NCBI RefSeq assembly: GCF_003315175.1
Contig: NZ_QNRQ01000006.1
Coordinates: forward strand, 62,001 to 126,000
DNA: 64,000 nt
Source: Eoetvoesiella caeni
GTDB lineage: Bacteria > Pseudomonadota > Gammaproteobacteria > Burkholderiales > Burkholderiaceae_B
Direction: 5' to 3'
Positions 40,937 through 50,167 of this stretch are shown piece after piece. The translations under genes were made by a program, and so were the position numbers. Position 1 is the stretch's first letter, and every line of letters starts with the position of its first letter. The notes under the pieces were generated by a model that worked only from the letters and a program-made list of their open reading frames with translations, ran no database searches and had not been told where the DNA came from.

Positions 40937-42559
40937 GTGGCGGAGTACGACTACATCATTGTTGGCGCTGGGTCGGCGGGCTGCACACTTGCGTATCGGC
41001 TGGGCGCAGATCCCACTTTGAAAATTCTGGTGCTGGAGGCCGGTGGGCCTGATAACTCGCCGATTATCAAAATACCGTTGACATGGGGTTTGATTCTGAA
41101 GCACCGGTTGTACGATTGGGGTTACAACACCGAGCCAGAGCCCGGTATGGATGGCCGGCGTATCGAGTGCGCCCGCGGTCGTGTCCTCGGTGGCTGTACG
41201 TCCATTAACGGCATGGCTTATGCCAGGGGCATGCGCGAAGATTACGACGGCTGGGCCCAGGAGCTGGGCCTGAACAACTGGTCTTACGATAATGTTCTGC
41301 CTTACTTCGAGCGTAGCGAGTCCTGGGAAGGCGGGGCAGACGAGTTTCGCGGGAGCGGCGGGCCGCTTACCGTTACTCGTTTGATATACGAAGATCCGTT
41401 GCTCGATGCGTTCATGCAAGCCACTGAGCTTGCGGGCTATACGCGCAGCGATGATTACAACGGGGCCAGCGCGGAAGGCTTCGGGCCAATGCAAGTGACT
41501 ATCCGGCGCGGGCGCCGCTGGAGCGCCGCTTCCGCGTACTTGCGCCCGGCCGTAGCACGAAAGAACGTAACAGTATGCACGGGCGCTCTGGTCCACAAAG
41601 TGGTTTTTGAGGGCAACCGCGCAGTCGGCGTAGAGTTTTCAAGTAAAGGACAGCTTGAGTTCGTACGTGCCGGCAGAGAGGTGGTTTTATGTGGCGGTGT
41701 TGTCAACTCTCCGCAATTGCTTATGCTGTCGGGCATCGGCAGCGCCCAGGCGCTACAGGGTCTTGGCATTGAACCCATGGTGGACTTGCCTGGAGTCGGC
41801 GAAAATCTGCATGATCATATTGTCTGCGATGTTCGTTGGCGCCGTAGTTCGCCGGGGCCTTTGTATCGTGCGCTGAGGCTGGATCGAATTGCCGTCGACG
41901 TACTGCGTACCTGGATGTTCGGCACGGGGCTCTCCGGCAAGATACCTGCGGCAGCGGTGGGTCTAGTACGGAGCCGCCAGAATCTGGCGCTGCCGGACCT
42001 TCAATTAATGTTGGCAGCGGCGCCTATGACGGCAGGACCTCATTTCGGGCCATTTCTTAAACCTTATGTTGATGCGTTTGCGATCAAGGGCGTGTTTCTG
42101 GCACCCGAAAGCCGAGGCAGAATCAGGCTTTCGAGCGCCGACCCCACCAAGCCTCCGTTAATTCAACAGAACTTTCTGTCGGCAGAGTCCGACCGTCTGG
42201 CGGTTCGTGAAATGGTTCGCACGATGCGCCGCATTGGCGGACAGCTGCCGTTGGCCTCCTTCATATCTGAAGAGCTGGCCCCTGGGGCGTCGGCTGTCAG
42301 CGATGAAGCGATAGACGCATTCATTCGAAACACCGCGATTACGCTTCACCATCCTGCCGGAACTTGCAAGATGGCCGTGGAAAGCGATCCGCTAGGGGTA
42401 TTGGATCAAAATTTATGTGTGCGTGGCGTGGACGGCCTACGGGTGGTCGATGGATCTGCGATCCCGAAAATCGTGCGAGGGCCGATCAACGCCCCCATTA
42501 TCATGATGGCGGAAAAAATTGCCGACGACATGCTTGGCGCCAACATTCTGGCGCATTAA
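40937..42559 (+). CDS. GMC family FAD-dependent alcohol oxidoreductase
   Basis: 540 aa, choline-dehydrogenase/alcohol-oxidase type; oxidises a primary alcohol to an aldehyde. FAD-binding YDYIIVGAGSAGCTLAYRL at the N-terminus, GMC signature 1 around RGRVLGGCTSINGMAY, signature 2 at GGVVNSPQLLMLSGIG, and the active-site HHPAGTCKM with the second catalytic residue in GPINAPIIMMAEK. I start at GTG 40937, which has GAAGG upstream; a TTG at 40928 is less likely. It heads an operon with an aldehyde dehydrogenase, a class II aldolase-like protein and a TRAP transporter, and is probably the first oxidative step on an imported or derived alcohol. Confidence 0.9.
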   Translation: MAEYDYIIVGAGSAGCTLAYRLGADPTLKILVLEAGGPDNSPIIKIPLTWGLILKHRLYDWGYNTEPEPGMDGRRIECARGRVLGGCTSINGMAYARGMREDYDGWAQELGLNNWSYDNVLPYFERSESWEGGADEFRGSGGPLTVTRLIYEDPLLDAFMQATELAGYTRSDDYNGASAEGFGPMQVTIRRGRRWSAASAYLRPAVARKNVTVCTGALVHKVVFEGNRAVGVEFSSKGQLEFVRAGREVVLCGGVVNSPQLLMLSGIGSAQALQGLGIEPMVDLPGVGENLHDHIVCDVRWRRSSPGPLYRALRLDRIAVDVLRTWMFGTGLSGKIPAAAVGLVRSRQNLALPDLQLMLAAAPMTAGPHFGPFLKPYVDAFAIKGVFLAPESRGRIRLSSADPTKPPLIQQNFLSAESDRLAVREMVRTMRRIGGQLPLASFISEELAPGASAVSDEAIDAFIRNTAITLHHPAGTCKMAVESDPLGVLDQNLCVRGVDGLRVVDGSAIPKIVRGPINAPIIMMAEKIADDMLGANILAH

Positions 42560-42621
42560 GTTTGTAGCTTGAATCCCGACTGAAGGCCGGGAACCAGAAC
42601 ATAGAATATGCGAGGAGCAAC

Positions 42622-44109
42622 ATGGATTACGTTGTGAAAAACCAAGAAGCCAAGCAGACCATAATGCCCCGGCATTTCGGTTTGTATTACGGTGGGCAAT
42701 GGCACGACCCGGTGGAAGGAAGATTCTTCGACGTGCATAGTCCCGCAACCGCGGAACTACTGGCCCAGGTCGCCGAAGGCGGCACCCAGGACGCGAACCT
42801 GGCCGTCCAGGAAGCGCGAAAAGCGTTCGAAACCTGGAGCCAGATGCTCCCGCAGGAGCGGGCCCGGCGCATGAAAGCGCTGGCCCAACTGGTTCGGGAG
42901 CATGCCGACGAGCTGGCCATGCTGGACGCACTTGACGGCGGCAATCCCGTTCGCGAAATGACCAACGACGTCATGATGGCTGCGGCGGCGTTCGATTATT
43001 TCGCTGGCCTGGTCACCGAGATGAAAGGCAGCTCGGTGCCGGCCGGCGTAGACGCTATCAATTTTTCGATTCGCGAGCCTTTGGGCGTTGTCGTTCGGAT
43101 TGTTCCGTTCAATCATCCGTTCATGTTCTGCATGTCTAATGCGGCGGCCCCTTTGGCGGCGGGAAATGCCGTCATTGTGAAGCCCCCCGCGCAGGCGCCG
43201 CTGTCTTCATTAAGATTGGCGGAACTTGCGGCCGACATTCTGCCTGCTGGCGTTTTGAGTATTTTGAACGGCGGCAATGACCTTGGTGCAGCGCTTGTAT
43301 CCCATCCGGACGTAGCCATGGTGGGCTTGATAGGCAGTGCCGCTACGGGCCGCGCTGTCATGCGGGCCTGTTCAGACACCTTAAAACCCGTGCTGCTTGA
43401 GCTGGGTGGCAAGAATGCACTGATCGCCTATCCGGACGTGACGCCAGAGTCTGCGGCGCAAGCTGCCATTGCGGGCATGAACTTCACCTGGTGCGGTCAG
43501 TCCTGCGGTTCAACCAGCCGGGCATTCATCCATGAGTCAATCTACGACCAGGTGCTGCCGCTGTTGAAGGAGTATGCGGCGGCGTACAAACCGGGCCTGC
43601 CGACCAGTCCTGAAACGACGATGGGAGCCATCAATAACCGTGCCCAGTACGACCGCGTGCTCGAGTATATTCGGATAGGAAAGCACGAAGCCACGTTGTT
43701 ATGTGGCGGGGATACACCCCGGGACGCATCGTTGTCGAAAGGTTTTTTTGTAGAACCCACTATTTTCGTCGATGTCGACCAGTCCATGCGTATCGCGAAC
43801 GAAGAGATATTCGGGCCGGTGCTTTCCGTTATCAAGTGGCGCGATGAAGAGAAGTTGTTGGAGCAGGTGAACGCCGTGCAGTATGGCTTGACATGTTCGA
43901 TCTGGACCAATGATCTTGTGCGTGCGCATAAGTTGGCGTCTCGCGTGCAGACGGGATTTGTCTGGCTGAACGAAACCAGCCGGCATTTTATCGGTGCACC
44001 CTTCGGTGGCTATAAGCAATCGGGAATCGGGCGTACGGAAAGCATTGACGAACTGTTGGCGTTTACGCAGTTAAAGCATATTCATGTCAATTTGAAAAGC
44101 AAATACTAG
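42622..44109 (+). CDS. NAD(P)-dependent aldehyde dehydrogenase
   Basis: 495 aa. The nucleotide-binding core has PFNHPFMFCMSNAAAPLAAG and KPPAQAPLS; catalytic Glu is in LELGGKNALIAYPD and catalytic Cys in NFTWCGQSCGSTSR. The C-terminal IGAPFGGYKQSGIGR is typical. Substrate is presumably the aldehyde from the upstream GMC enzyme. CGAGGAGCAAC precedes the ATG, 62 bp after the previous stop. Confidence 0.92.
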   Translation: MDYVVKNQEAKQTIMPRHFGLYYGGQWHDPVEGRFFDVHSPATAELLAQVAEGGTQDANLAVQEARKAFETWSQMLPQERARRMKALAQLVREHADELAMLDALDGGNPVREMTNDVMMAAAAFDYFAGLVTEMKGSSVPAGVDAINFSIREPLGVVVRIVPFNHPFMFCMSNAAAPLAAGNAVIVKPPAQAPLSSLRLAELAADILPAGVLSILNGGNDLGAALVSHPDVAMVGLIGSAATGRAVMRACSDTLKPVLLELGGKNALIAYPDVTPESAAQAAIAGMNFTWCGQSCGSTSRAFIHESIYDQVLPLLKEYAAAYKPGLPTSPETTMGAINNRAQYDRVLEYIRIGKHEATLLCGGDTPRDASLSKGFFVEPTIFVDVDQSMRIANEEIFGPVLSVIKWRDEEKLLEQVNAVQYGLTCSIWTNDLVRAHKLASRVQTGFVWLNETSRHFIGAPFGGYKQSGIGRTESIDELLAFTQLKHIHVNLKSKY

Positions 44110-44119
44110 GAAGCTCATT

Positions 44120-44914
44120 ATGTGCAGCAATCATGACAATACTATTCCCGCGGCAAGCTCTACGGTCAACGACAGCGCAGAGGCGCCGCTTGCGGTGGAT
44201 CCCAGCCTGATTCAAGACCTGGTGTTCGCAAACCACATCCTGTTCGACCAGGGCGTGCTGGATGCTTTCGGCCATGTCAGCATGCGACATCCTGACGATG
44301 CAAATCGGTTTCTTTTATGCCGGAATATGGCGCCGGCCCAAGCCACGGTCCAGGACATCGTGCAATTTCAGCTGGACGGCACGCCAATTGATGCCGCAGG
44401 GCGCCCGGTATATCTGGAGCGGTTCATTCATGGCGAACTCTACAAGGCGCGTCCCGACGTAATGGCGGTTGTGCACAGCCATTCGCCGTCCGTTGTGCCG
44501 TTCAGTGTGGTCAAAGAGGCGCCGTTGCGCCCGCTGTGCCATATGGCCGGGTTTATTGGCGCGGGCGCTCCCATATTCGAAATACGCGATGTGGTGGGCG
44601 ACGGCAGCAGCTTGCTCGTTACGGACAATCGTCTGGGTGCGGCTTTGGCTGCCTCGCTGGCGGGCAGTTCAGTGGTGCTGATGCGCGGCCACGGCTCGAC
44701 AGTGGTCGCCGATACGCTGAAGAAGGCGGTGTACCGGGCCGTATATACCGAGATCAATGCCAGGGCGCAACTTCAGGCCTCTCAGCTTGGCGCGATCACC
44801 TTTCTGTCGCCGGCCGAAGCGCAGGCAACGACTGCGACGATTGAAACCCAGGTGGGACGTGCATGGGATCTGTGGAAGAAAAAGGCGGAGCACACGGCGG
44901 GATATCTAAGATAA
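44120..44914 (+). CDS. Class II aldolase/adducin family protein
   Basis: 264 aa. Zinc-site histidines lie in VVHSHSPSVVPF and RGHGSTVVAD; FDAFGHVSMRHP and the acidic YLERFIHGELYKARPD block belong to the family. Members cleave or epimerise sugar phosphates or act on small hydroxy acids; several are linked to aromatic-acid and organic-acid use. Lies 10 bp after the aldehyde dehydrogenase and 44 bp before the TRAP genes. Confidence 0.88.
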   Translation: MCSNHDNTIPAASSTVNDSAEAPLAVDPSLIQDLVFANHILFDQGVLDAFGHVSMRHPDDANRFLLCRNMAPAQATVQDIVQFQLDGTPIDAAGRPVYLERFIHGELYKARPDVMAVVHSHSPSVVPFSVVKEAPLRPLCHMAGFIGAGAPIFEIRDVVGDGSSLLVTDNRLGAALAASLAGSSVVLMRGHGSTVVADTLKKAVYRAVYTEINARAQLQASQLGAITFLSPAEAQATTATIETQVGRAWDLWKKKAEHTAGYLR

Positions 44915-44958
44915 GCGCGAACAACCCGCAAAGAAAAATAGTACAAGGAGACAACAAC

Positions 44959-45450
44959 ATGGTGGATAAGCTGGTGAATCGGGTGGAGACACTGCTCGCC
45001 CTGATTCTGATTGGCGCAGTGCTGCTCAACTGCGTGAATATTGCCGGGCGATATTTTTTCAACTACTCGATCACCGGAGCCGACGAATTACAGATCTTCG
45101 GCATGATCGCCATTAGTTTTATAGGTTTGTTCGTCGTCAGTTGGCGTCAGCGTCATCTACGCATGGACGTGCTGGTGCGCAACGCACCGCCTTGGCTGCA
45201 AGTCATGCTAGAGGTAGCCGAGCGGGTATTGACACTGGCGGTGGCGCTGTTGTTGCTGTTTGTCTCGTTCGAATATGTGGCAAGGATGTTTCAGCTCGGT
45301 ATTACCAGCGAGAACGTCGGGCTTCCCATGTGGATCCCACACGCCGTCATTACGATAGGCTTTGCATTGACGGCCGCGGTTACTGTGGTTCAGATAGTGG
45401 CCCGTTGCCGCGCGGTGTTTGCCGCGGGCAAAAAGGCAGGTGAGGTATGA
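44959..45450 (+). CDS. TRAP transporter small permease DctQ
   Basis: 163 aa, four predicted membrane helices (TLLALILIGAVLLNCVNIAG; ELQIFGMIAISFIGLFVVSW; VLTLAVALLLLFVSFEYV; WIPHAVITIGFALTAAVT). AAGGAGACAACAAC precedes the ATG at 44959; the frame continues upstream into the aldolase gene but is not family-like. The stop overlaps dctM by 4 bp. Confidence 0.9.
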   Translation: MVDKLVNRVETLLALILIGAVLLNCVNIAGRYFFNYSITGADELQIFGMIAISFIGLFVVSWRQRHLRMDVLVRNAPPWLQVMLEVAERVLTLAVALLLLFVSFEYVARMFQLGITSENVGLPMWIPHAVITIGFALTAAVTVVQIVARCRAVFAAGKKAGEV

Positions 45451-46724
45451 GTTTTGCATTAGGTTTTTTGCCCGTCCTGTTCTTGCTTTGCGGCTTTCCC
45501 ATCTTTATTGTTCTGATCGCATCCGCGTCGGTCGCGCTGGTGTTTTTCATGCAGATGCCCATGCCGGTCCTGCATCAGACCTTATTCGGGGCGCTCGACT
45601 CCTACCCGTTGTTGGCGGTTCCATTTTTCATCTATGCCGGCGAGTTGATGGGGCGCGGTTCCATTACGACCCGTATTGTGGATTTTGTGCAGGAAGGGGT
45701 CGGACCGGTAAGAGGCAGCGTCGGACTGACGACAGTGGGAACGTCCGCCATTTTTGGCGCTATTTCGGGTGTGAGTGCGGCGAGCGTCGCCACGATTGGC
45801 CGAGCCATGCTGCCGGCGCTGCGCAAGGATAAATACCCCGAGCCGTTTTCGGCTGGCCTGATCACGGCCATGGGCGCGATCGATGTGGTTATCCCGCCCA
45901 GTGTGCCGATGATCATTTATGCTTCGGCGGCGCAGCAGTCCTTGCCAAAACTCTACGCGGCGGGCGTAATCCCCGGCATCCTGATCTCGCTGATGGTGGC
46001 CGCGTATGTGATCTGGTTCGCTTCCAAGCATAAGATCGGCGCCGAGCGTAAATTTCATTGGCGTCCGTTCTTGCATGCCACCGCACGCAGCGCCTGGGCG
46101 CTTGGGGCGCCGGTCATCATCCTGGGCGGCATTTATGGCGGCATTTTTTCGCCTACCGAGGCGGCAGCGGTGGCTTGTGTGTATTCGATGTTTGTCACCT
46201 GCGTGGTGTTTAAAGAGCTGCGGCTTAGGGATGTGCTGGAAATTGCCAGGACAACAGCGCTGTTCACGTCGCAGATTCTGATCATTGTGGCGTGCGCCAG
46301 TGTATTCGGCTGGTTGCTGACAGTGAATCAGGTGCCAGCCAATTTGATCGAATGGATCAATGGCTTGGCAGTGCCGCATTGGATGCTTTTGTTGACTGTC
46401 AATATCTTGTTGTTGGCCGTCGGTTGTTTTATTGACCCGATCTCGGCCATTTTGCTGCTGAGTCCGCTGCTGGTGCCAATGATGCAGGCTATTGGCGTAG
46501 ATGCCATTCATTTTGGCATCATCATGACGGTCAACCTGGCTATTGGGTTATTTCATCCTCCGTTCGGCATCAATATTTTCGTCGCGCAATCGGTGCTGGG
46601 TCTGGACCTGAAAACGATCTACCGCGGCATTATTCCCTTTTTATTGATTTATCTCGCAGCACTGATTCTTATTACGTATGTCCCATGGATATCTCTGGGA
46701 AGCATGCGGATGCTGATGGGCTGA
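45447..46724 (+). CDS. TRAP transporter large permease DctM
   Basis: 425 aa, about 12 membrane helices; ion-coupled permease of the TRAP system. Typical blocks: GSVGLTTVGTSAIFGAISGVS, GAIDVVIPPSVPMIIYAS, GGIFSPTEAAAVA and CFIDPISAILLLSPLLVPM. Pairs with the DctQ upstream and the receptor downstream. Confidence 0.93.
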   Translation: MSFALGFLPVLFLLCGFPIFIVLIASASVALVFFMQMPMPVLHQTLFGALDSYPLLAVPFFIYAGELMGRGSITTRIVDFVQEGVGPVRGSVGLTTVGTSAIFGAISGVSAASVATIGRAMLPALRKDKYPEPFSAGLITAMGAIDVVIPPSVPMIIYASAAQQSLPKLYAAGVIPGILISLMVAAYVIWFASKHKIGAERKFHWRPFLHATARSAWALGAPVIILGGIYGGIFSPTEAAAVACVYSMFVTCVVFKELRLRDVLEIARTTALFTSQILIIVACASVFGWLLTVNQVPANLIEWINGLAVPHWMLLLTVNILLLAVGCFIDPISAILLLSPLLVPMMQAIGVDAIHFGIIMTVNLAIGLFHPPFGINIFVAQSVLGLDLKTIYRGIIPFLLIYLAALILITYVPWISLGSMRMLMG

Positions 46725-46753
46725 TTTTTAACTTATTTTCAGGAGACAAAGTT

Positions 46754-47770
46754 ATGAAAACAAAAAGCATGATCACTATGGCGCTGGCCGGATTGTTCGG
46801 GGCGTTTCTGATTTCCGCCGCAGCTGTCGCGGCTCCTCAGTTCACCATGAAACTCACCACCACGACAGCCAACGACGCGGACGTCGAGTGGCTCAATACA
46901 TTGAAACAAGGCATTGACGCCCGCTCGGGCGGGCGAATCAAGGTTGAGGTTTATCCCGCCAGCCAATTGGGTTCGGCCCCGCGCACAATTGAAGGCGTTA
47001 CGATGGGCACGGTCGAGGTGGCGCTGAATGCGTCGGGCTTTTACGAAGGCCTGGACCCACGTTTCGGTGTTTTGTCGGCGACCGGCATATTCGACAGTAT
47101 GGAGCAGGGCAACAAGGTTTTGAATGACCCCGAAATTCGAAAGTTGCTCTCCACCTATGGAGCATCCAAGGGGTACGAGGTATTGAGCGTATTCATGCAT
47201 ACGCCCGTTGCCGTAGTAACTACCAAGCCGTTTAAAACGCTGAATGATATCCAGTCGAAAAAAATCAGGGTGCCAGGGTCTCCGCTTTTTCTACATACGT
47301 TCAAAGCGTTAGGGGCGGCGCCGCTGTCAATGTCATTGGGCGAAGTGCTGCCGGCAATGCAAAATGGGACGATTGACGGGGCAGTTGGAGGCAACACGAT
47401 TTTTACGTCACTGAAATTCTACGACGTGACCAAATCCATGACCTATCTTCCTTCCACTCATATTGCAGTCGTGGCGATCATCAATTCGCAGTTCCTAAAG
47501 TCCATAGGGCCCGAGCTTAGCGCCATAGTCAAAGAAGAGGCACGCAAGGCCGACGAACATATTTATAAATGGGCTATCGAGGACTCGGAAAAATCCCGTA
47601 AGCTATGGGAACAGAACGGCGGAAAATCTTACACGCTCGATGGTGCGGACGCCGCGCTTTTCGTGAAAGACGCGGGGGCAAGCGCCGAAGCGGTATTTAG
47701 CGGCAATGCCAAGCAGCAGGCAGATTACAAGGTTTTCAAAGCAGTTGCCGAGAAATATCGCAAAAACTAA
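46754..47770 (+). CDS. TRAP transporter solute receptor DctP
   Basis: 338 aa. Sec signal peptide (MKTKSMITMALAG... AAAVAAPQF); the mature part has the DctP fold with GRIKVEVYPASQLGS and KKIRVPGSPLFLHTFKALG, which includes the conserved Arg that binds the substrate carboxylate. AGGAGACAAAGTT precedes the ATG. The ligand is presumably an organic acid that feeds the linked oxidation enzymes. A strong terminator follows. Confidence 0.92.
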   Translation: MKTKSMITMALAGLFGAFLISAAAVAAPQFTMKLTTTTANDADVEWLNTLKQGIDARSGGRIKVEVYPASQLGSAPRTIEGVTMGTVEVALNASGFYEGLDPRFGVLSATGIFDSMEQGNKVLNDPEIRKLLSTYGASKGYEVLSVFMHTPVAVVTTKPFKTLNDIQSKKIRVPGSPLFLHTFKALGAAPLSMSLGEVLPAMQNGTIDGAVGGNTIFTSLKFYDVTKSMTYLPSTHIAVVAIINSQFLKSIGPELSAIVKEEARKADEHIYKWAIEDSEKSRKLWEQNGGKSYTLDGADAALFVKDAGASAEAVFSGNAKQQADYKVFKAVAEKYRKN

Positions 47771-47797
47771 ACGTTCACGGCCAACCAGGTCATTTGT

Positions 47798-47836
47798 AAA
47801 AGTCCAGGGCTGCAATACTAGCCCTGGACTTTTCGT
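47798..47836 (+). terminator. Terminator of the TRAP operon
   Basis: Perfect 14-bp inverted repeat AAAAGTCCAGGGCT / AGCCCTGGACTTTT with an 8-nt loop, 27 bp after dctP. The following stretch to 47978 contains no recognisable gene. Confidence 0.88.
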
Positions 47837-47978
47837 TGTAGTCTTGTCAGCTTTGGTCAGCTTTTGCACTGGCTAGGATGCATATTCGCTCGACACTTGA
47901 TTATTATTCATGCATGGCCGCCAGATAAATCGCTTGTCCGAATTTCGGCGCGTGCCCTATATTTGACTCGAACCCAGA

Positions 47979-48095
47979 GTATCCATTCTTCTTTTAGGAG
48001 TACTGGGGGCCATTCTGTTCTACGCGGTCGACTTCATCGAACGGCGGTTGATACCTTGGCACCCCTCGCATCGCGGCCATAAAAAATGCAAGTCC
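47979..48095 (+). pseudogene. C-terminal remnant of an ABC transporter permease
   Basis: In one frame from 47979 the translation VSILLLGVLGAILFY then VDFIERRLIPWHPS reads as the last membrane helix and cytoplasmic tail of NitT/TauT-type permeases, which end in ERRLIPWHPS-like tails. Upstream in the same frame a stop occurs within 20 codons and no start or Shine-Dalgarno exists. A fragment of a lost gene, called from its characteristic end only. Confidence 0.5.
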
Positions 48096-48176
48096 AAACC
48101 GCAAGTCAAAGGCGCTGCAAGCGTTGTGGCGGTTTGAACGGAAAGCCATGCGGCATTTTGTCTACGGTGAAATTGA

Positions 48177-48415
48177 ATGAAGAATTACCTATGCGCGGCG
48201 CAAGGGATTGAAACGCGGGTCTTTGACGCCGGAGAAGGTCCGCTGGTCCCAGAGCGGTGCCGCTTGAAGTAGGGCATCGGGTTCGCGACCTTCTTGGCCC
48301 GGAAGTCTATGAAGAGATTCCCGAAACAGGCCATGGCCCCTACCTGGAAAAGCCCGAGGCCTTCAACGAACTGGTCGTGGGATTTCTGAAAGCCTTTAGT
48401 GGCAATCCGGAATGA
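48177..48415 (+). pseudogene. Alpha/beta hydrolase remnant with internal deletion
   Basis: N-terminal part from ATG 48177 reads AAQGIETRVFDAGEGPLV, a typical hydrolase opening just before the HG oxyanion motif, then stops. In another frame about 30 bp further, VRDLLGPEVYEEIPETGHG then PYLEKPEAFNELVVGFLKAF gives the C-terminal catalytic-His region (TGHGPYLEKPEAF) and a stop at 48413-48415. About 600 bp, including the nucleophile elbow, is missing. The 3' end overlaps the convergent receptor gene by 20 bp. Confidence 0.65.
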
Positions 48416-49271
48416 CCTGGTCCAGATAGACTTCGAATGCTATGTCCTGCACGCGCTTTTTGTTCAGTGCGTTCAGGTAGTCTTGCCTGCGCCATTGCTT
48501 GACCAGGTCTTTGGCCGTCGCAATGGTTTCGGCCTGGCTTGCCGGCACGATAAAGGCTAGCGAGGACTTGGCGTTGGCGGGCGGCGCAAGCGTGGCCGAG
48601 AATTTTTTCCACTCGGGCAGCTTAAGCAATTCTTTAAGCATGACGTCGTCGTGCACAGCGGCGTCGCAGCCGCCGGTGCGCAGCGCCAGCAGCGAGTCGG
48701 CGGGGGCCTTGTATATTTTTTCAACGGCGCCGTATTGCGCGGCCAGGGTGCCGGCATACAGCCCGCCTTCCGATACGCACACCGTACGGCCTTTCAGCTG
48801 TTCCCATGACTTGATGGCGGTGTCGCTGCGCATGATGGCCATGGGGCGCGATACATATTTGGTGTCGATGGCCACCGTGGACGCCGGCGGGGTGGCGCCG
48901 TCGGGCATGGATACCAGCGCCAGGTCCGCCTGCGCTGGAATGGTGAACGAGCTTCCTGCGCCTTCTGGCGTAGCTGGCTGCGCGCCGCCGCCAAACTTCA
49001 GAATGCTGATCGGCGTGGTTTGCAGCCTTGCATGCAGTTGGTCTGCAAGAGCTTGCGCCAACTGCGTGTCCACGGCTTCGGGAGTGCGGACCTTGGCTCC
49101 GCCCACGAAGGGCGGGACGACGTAATGCACCGCCGTGCGCAGGGTGGCTTGCGGGCTTGTCGGCGCGGCTGCCTGGGCCGGCGCCGCTGCGCAAGCCAGC
49201 GCTGCGGCAAGGCCGCAGGCGGCCGCGCGGCGGGCCGATGAGGCAAGGCAGGACGAAAAAAGCGGTGTCAT
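48396..49271 (-). CDS. Periplasmic solute-binding protein, family 3-like
   Basis: 291 aa. Signal peptide rich in Ala (ACGLAAALACAAAPAQA). The mature protein has the SBP_bac_3 layout: VHYVVPPFVGG at the start, LKGRTVCVSEGGLYAGTLAAQY in the hinge region, and CDAAVHDDVMLKELL. It is the last gene of a four-gene minus-strand ABC operon that already contains a NitT/TauT-type receptor, so the operon carries two receptors of different families. The ligand is unknown. Confidence 0.8.
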   Translation of the reverse strand: MTPLFSSCLASSARRAAACGLAAALACAAAPAQAAAPTSPQATLRTAVHYVVPPFVGGAKVRTPEAVDTQLAQALADQLHARLQTTPISILKFGGGAQPATPEGAGSSFTIPAQADLALVSMPDGATPPASTVAIDTKYVSRPMAIMRSDTAIKSWEQLKGRTVCVSEGGLYAGTLAAQYGAVEKIYKAPADSLLALRTGGCDAAVHDDVMLKELLKLPEWKKFSATLAPPANAKSSLAFIVPASQAETIATAKDLVKQWRRQDYLNALNKKRVQDIAFEVYLDQVIPDCH

Positions 49272-49283
49272 GGTGGCGGAGTA

Positions 49284-50057
49284 TTAAACGTACTGATAGC
49301 GCAAGAGACGGCGTTTCAGGTTTTCCAGGATGACCTGGTCGATCAGGGTGGCGAGGATGGCGATGGTAAGAATATTGGACATCACGCCAACCATGTCGGC
49401 GGTTTCGCCGGCATAGGCCAGCGAGCGGCCCAGGCCATGGCCGAAGCCGATCAGCATTTCGGCGGAGATCAACGCCCGCCATGCATTGCCGAACGCCAGT
49501 TGAGCCCCGGTGATCAGCTCGGGCATGACGGCGGGCAGGTAAACGCGCCGCAGCATGGCCCAATGGCTGGCACCCATGACTTTTGCCGCCGACACATGCA
49601 CGCGCAGAACGCTTTCAGTGGCATTCATGACGGACAGCGCGGCGGGGAAAAAGGCCGCGAGCGCAATGACGACGATCATGGGCAGATTGCCGAAGCCCAT
49701 CAGGATCAGGAAGAGCGGCACCCAGGCAATGGACGGGATCGACTGCAAAATAATGATGGCCGACTTGAGCACTTCGCGAAAGAAAAACAGCACGCCGCCC
49801 AGCAGGCCAAAGCCTATGCCGAACAGCAGGGCGAAGATATAGCCGATTCCCAGGCGTGTAAGACTGCCCGACAAGGCGGCCTGGAATTTGGACGATTGGA
49901 CGTCTTCCCACAGCCTTTGCATGACGGTGGGGACACCGGGCATGAGGAAGTCGGGCAGGAACCAGGCGGCGATTTGCCACAGCAGCAGAATGCTGAGGAT
50001 CGCTACAAGCATGGCGAGTTTTTTACGGTAACCGGAAAGACGAATCTGTGTGCTCAT
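49284..50057 (-). CDS. ABC transporter permease, NitT/TauT (SsuC/TauC) type
   Basis: 257 aa with about six membrane helices. The EAA loop that docks the ATPase reads AAKVMGASHWAMLRRVYLPAVMPELITG. Starts at MSTQIRLSGYRKK; ten extra in-frame codons upstream are inside the terminator hairpin. Follows the receptor gene after a hairpin and T run, and is 12 bp upstream of the second receptor. Confidence 0.9.
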   Translation of the reverse strand: MSTQIRLSGYRKKLAMLVAILSILLLWQIAAWFLPDFLMPGVPTVMQRLWEDVQSSKFQAALSGSLTRLGIGYIFALLFGIGFGLLGGVLFFFREVLKSAIIILQSIPSIAWVPLFLILMGFGNLPMIVVIALAAFFPAALSVMNATESVLRVHVSAAKVMGASHWAMLRRVYLPAVMPELITGAQLAFGNAWRALISAEMLIGFGHGLGRSLAYAGETADMVGVMSNILTIAILATLIDQVILENLKRRLLRYQYV

Positions 50058-50063
50058 GGAAGT

Positions 50064-50100
50064 TTCAAAAAGCAGGATGGCCGGCAAGACCGGCCATCCT
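50064..50100 (-). terminator. Intercistronic hairpin with T run between receptor and permease genes
   Basis: Read on the minus strand: AGGATGGCCGG / CCGGCCATCCT, 11-bp perfect stem with a 5-nt loop, then GCTTTTT. It lies 67 bp after the receptor stop and just ahead of the permease ATG, so it likely attenuates permease expression relative to the receptor. Confidence 0.75.
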
Positions 50101-50167
50101 TTGGTAAGAAGACATTAGTTGCGCAAGGCGCTGCGGGTCCGATTTTACAACCGAACCGGCAGGCGTT

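Noticed and set aside
40734-41021. 95-codon ORF ahead of the GMC oxidoreductase gene
   Set aside because: It runs into the GMC gene in another frame, has no Shine-Dalgarno and no family similarity.
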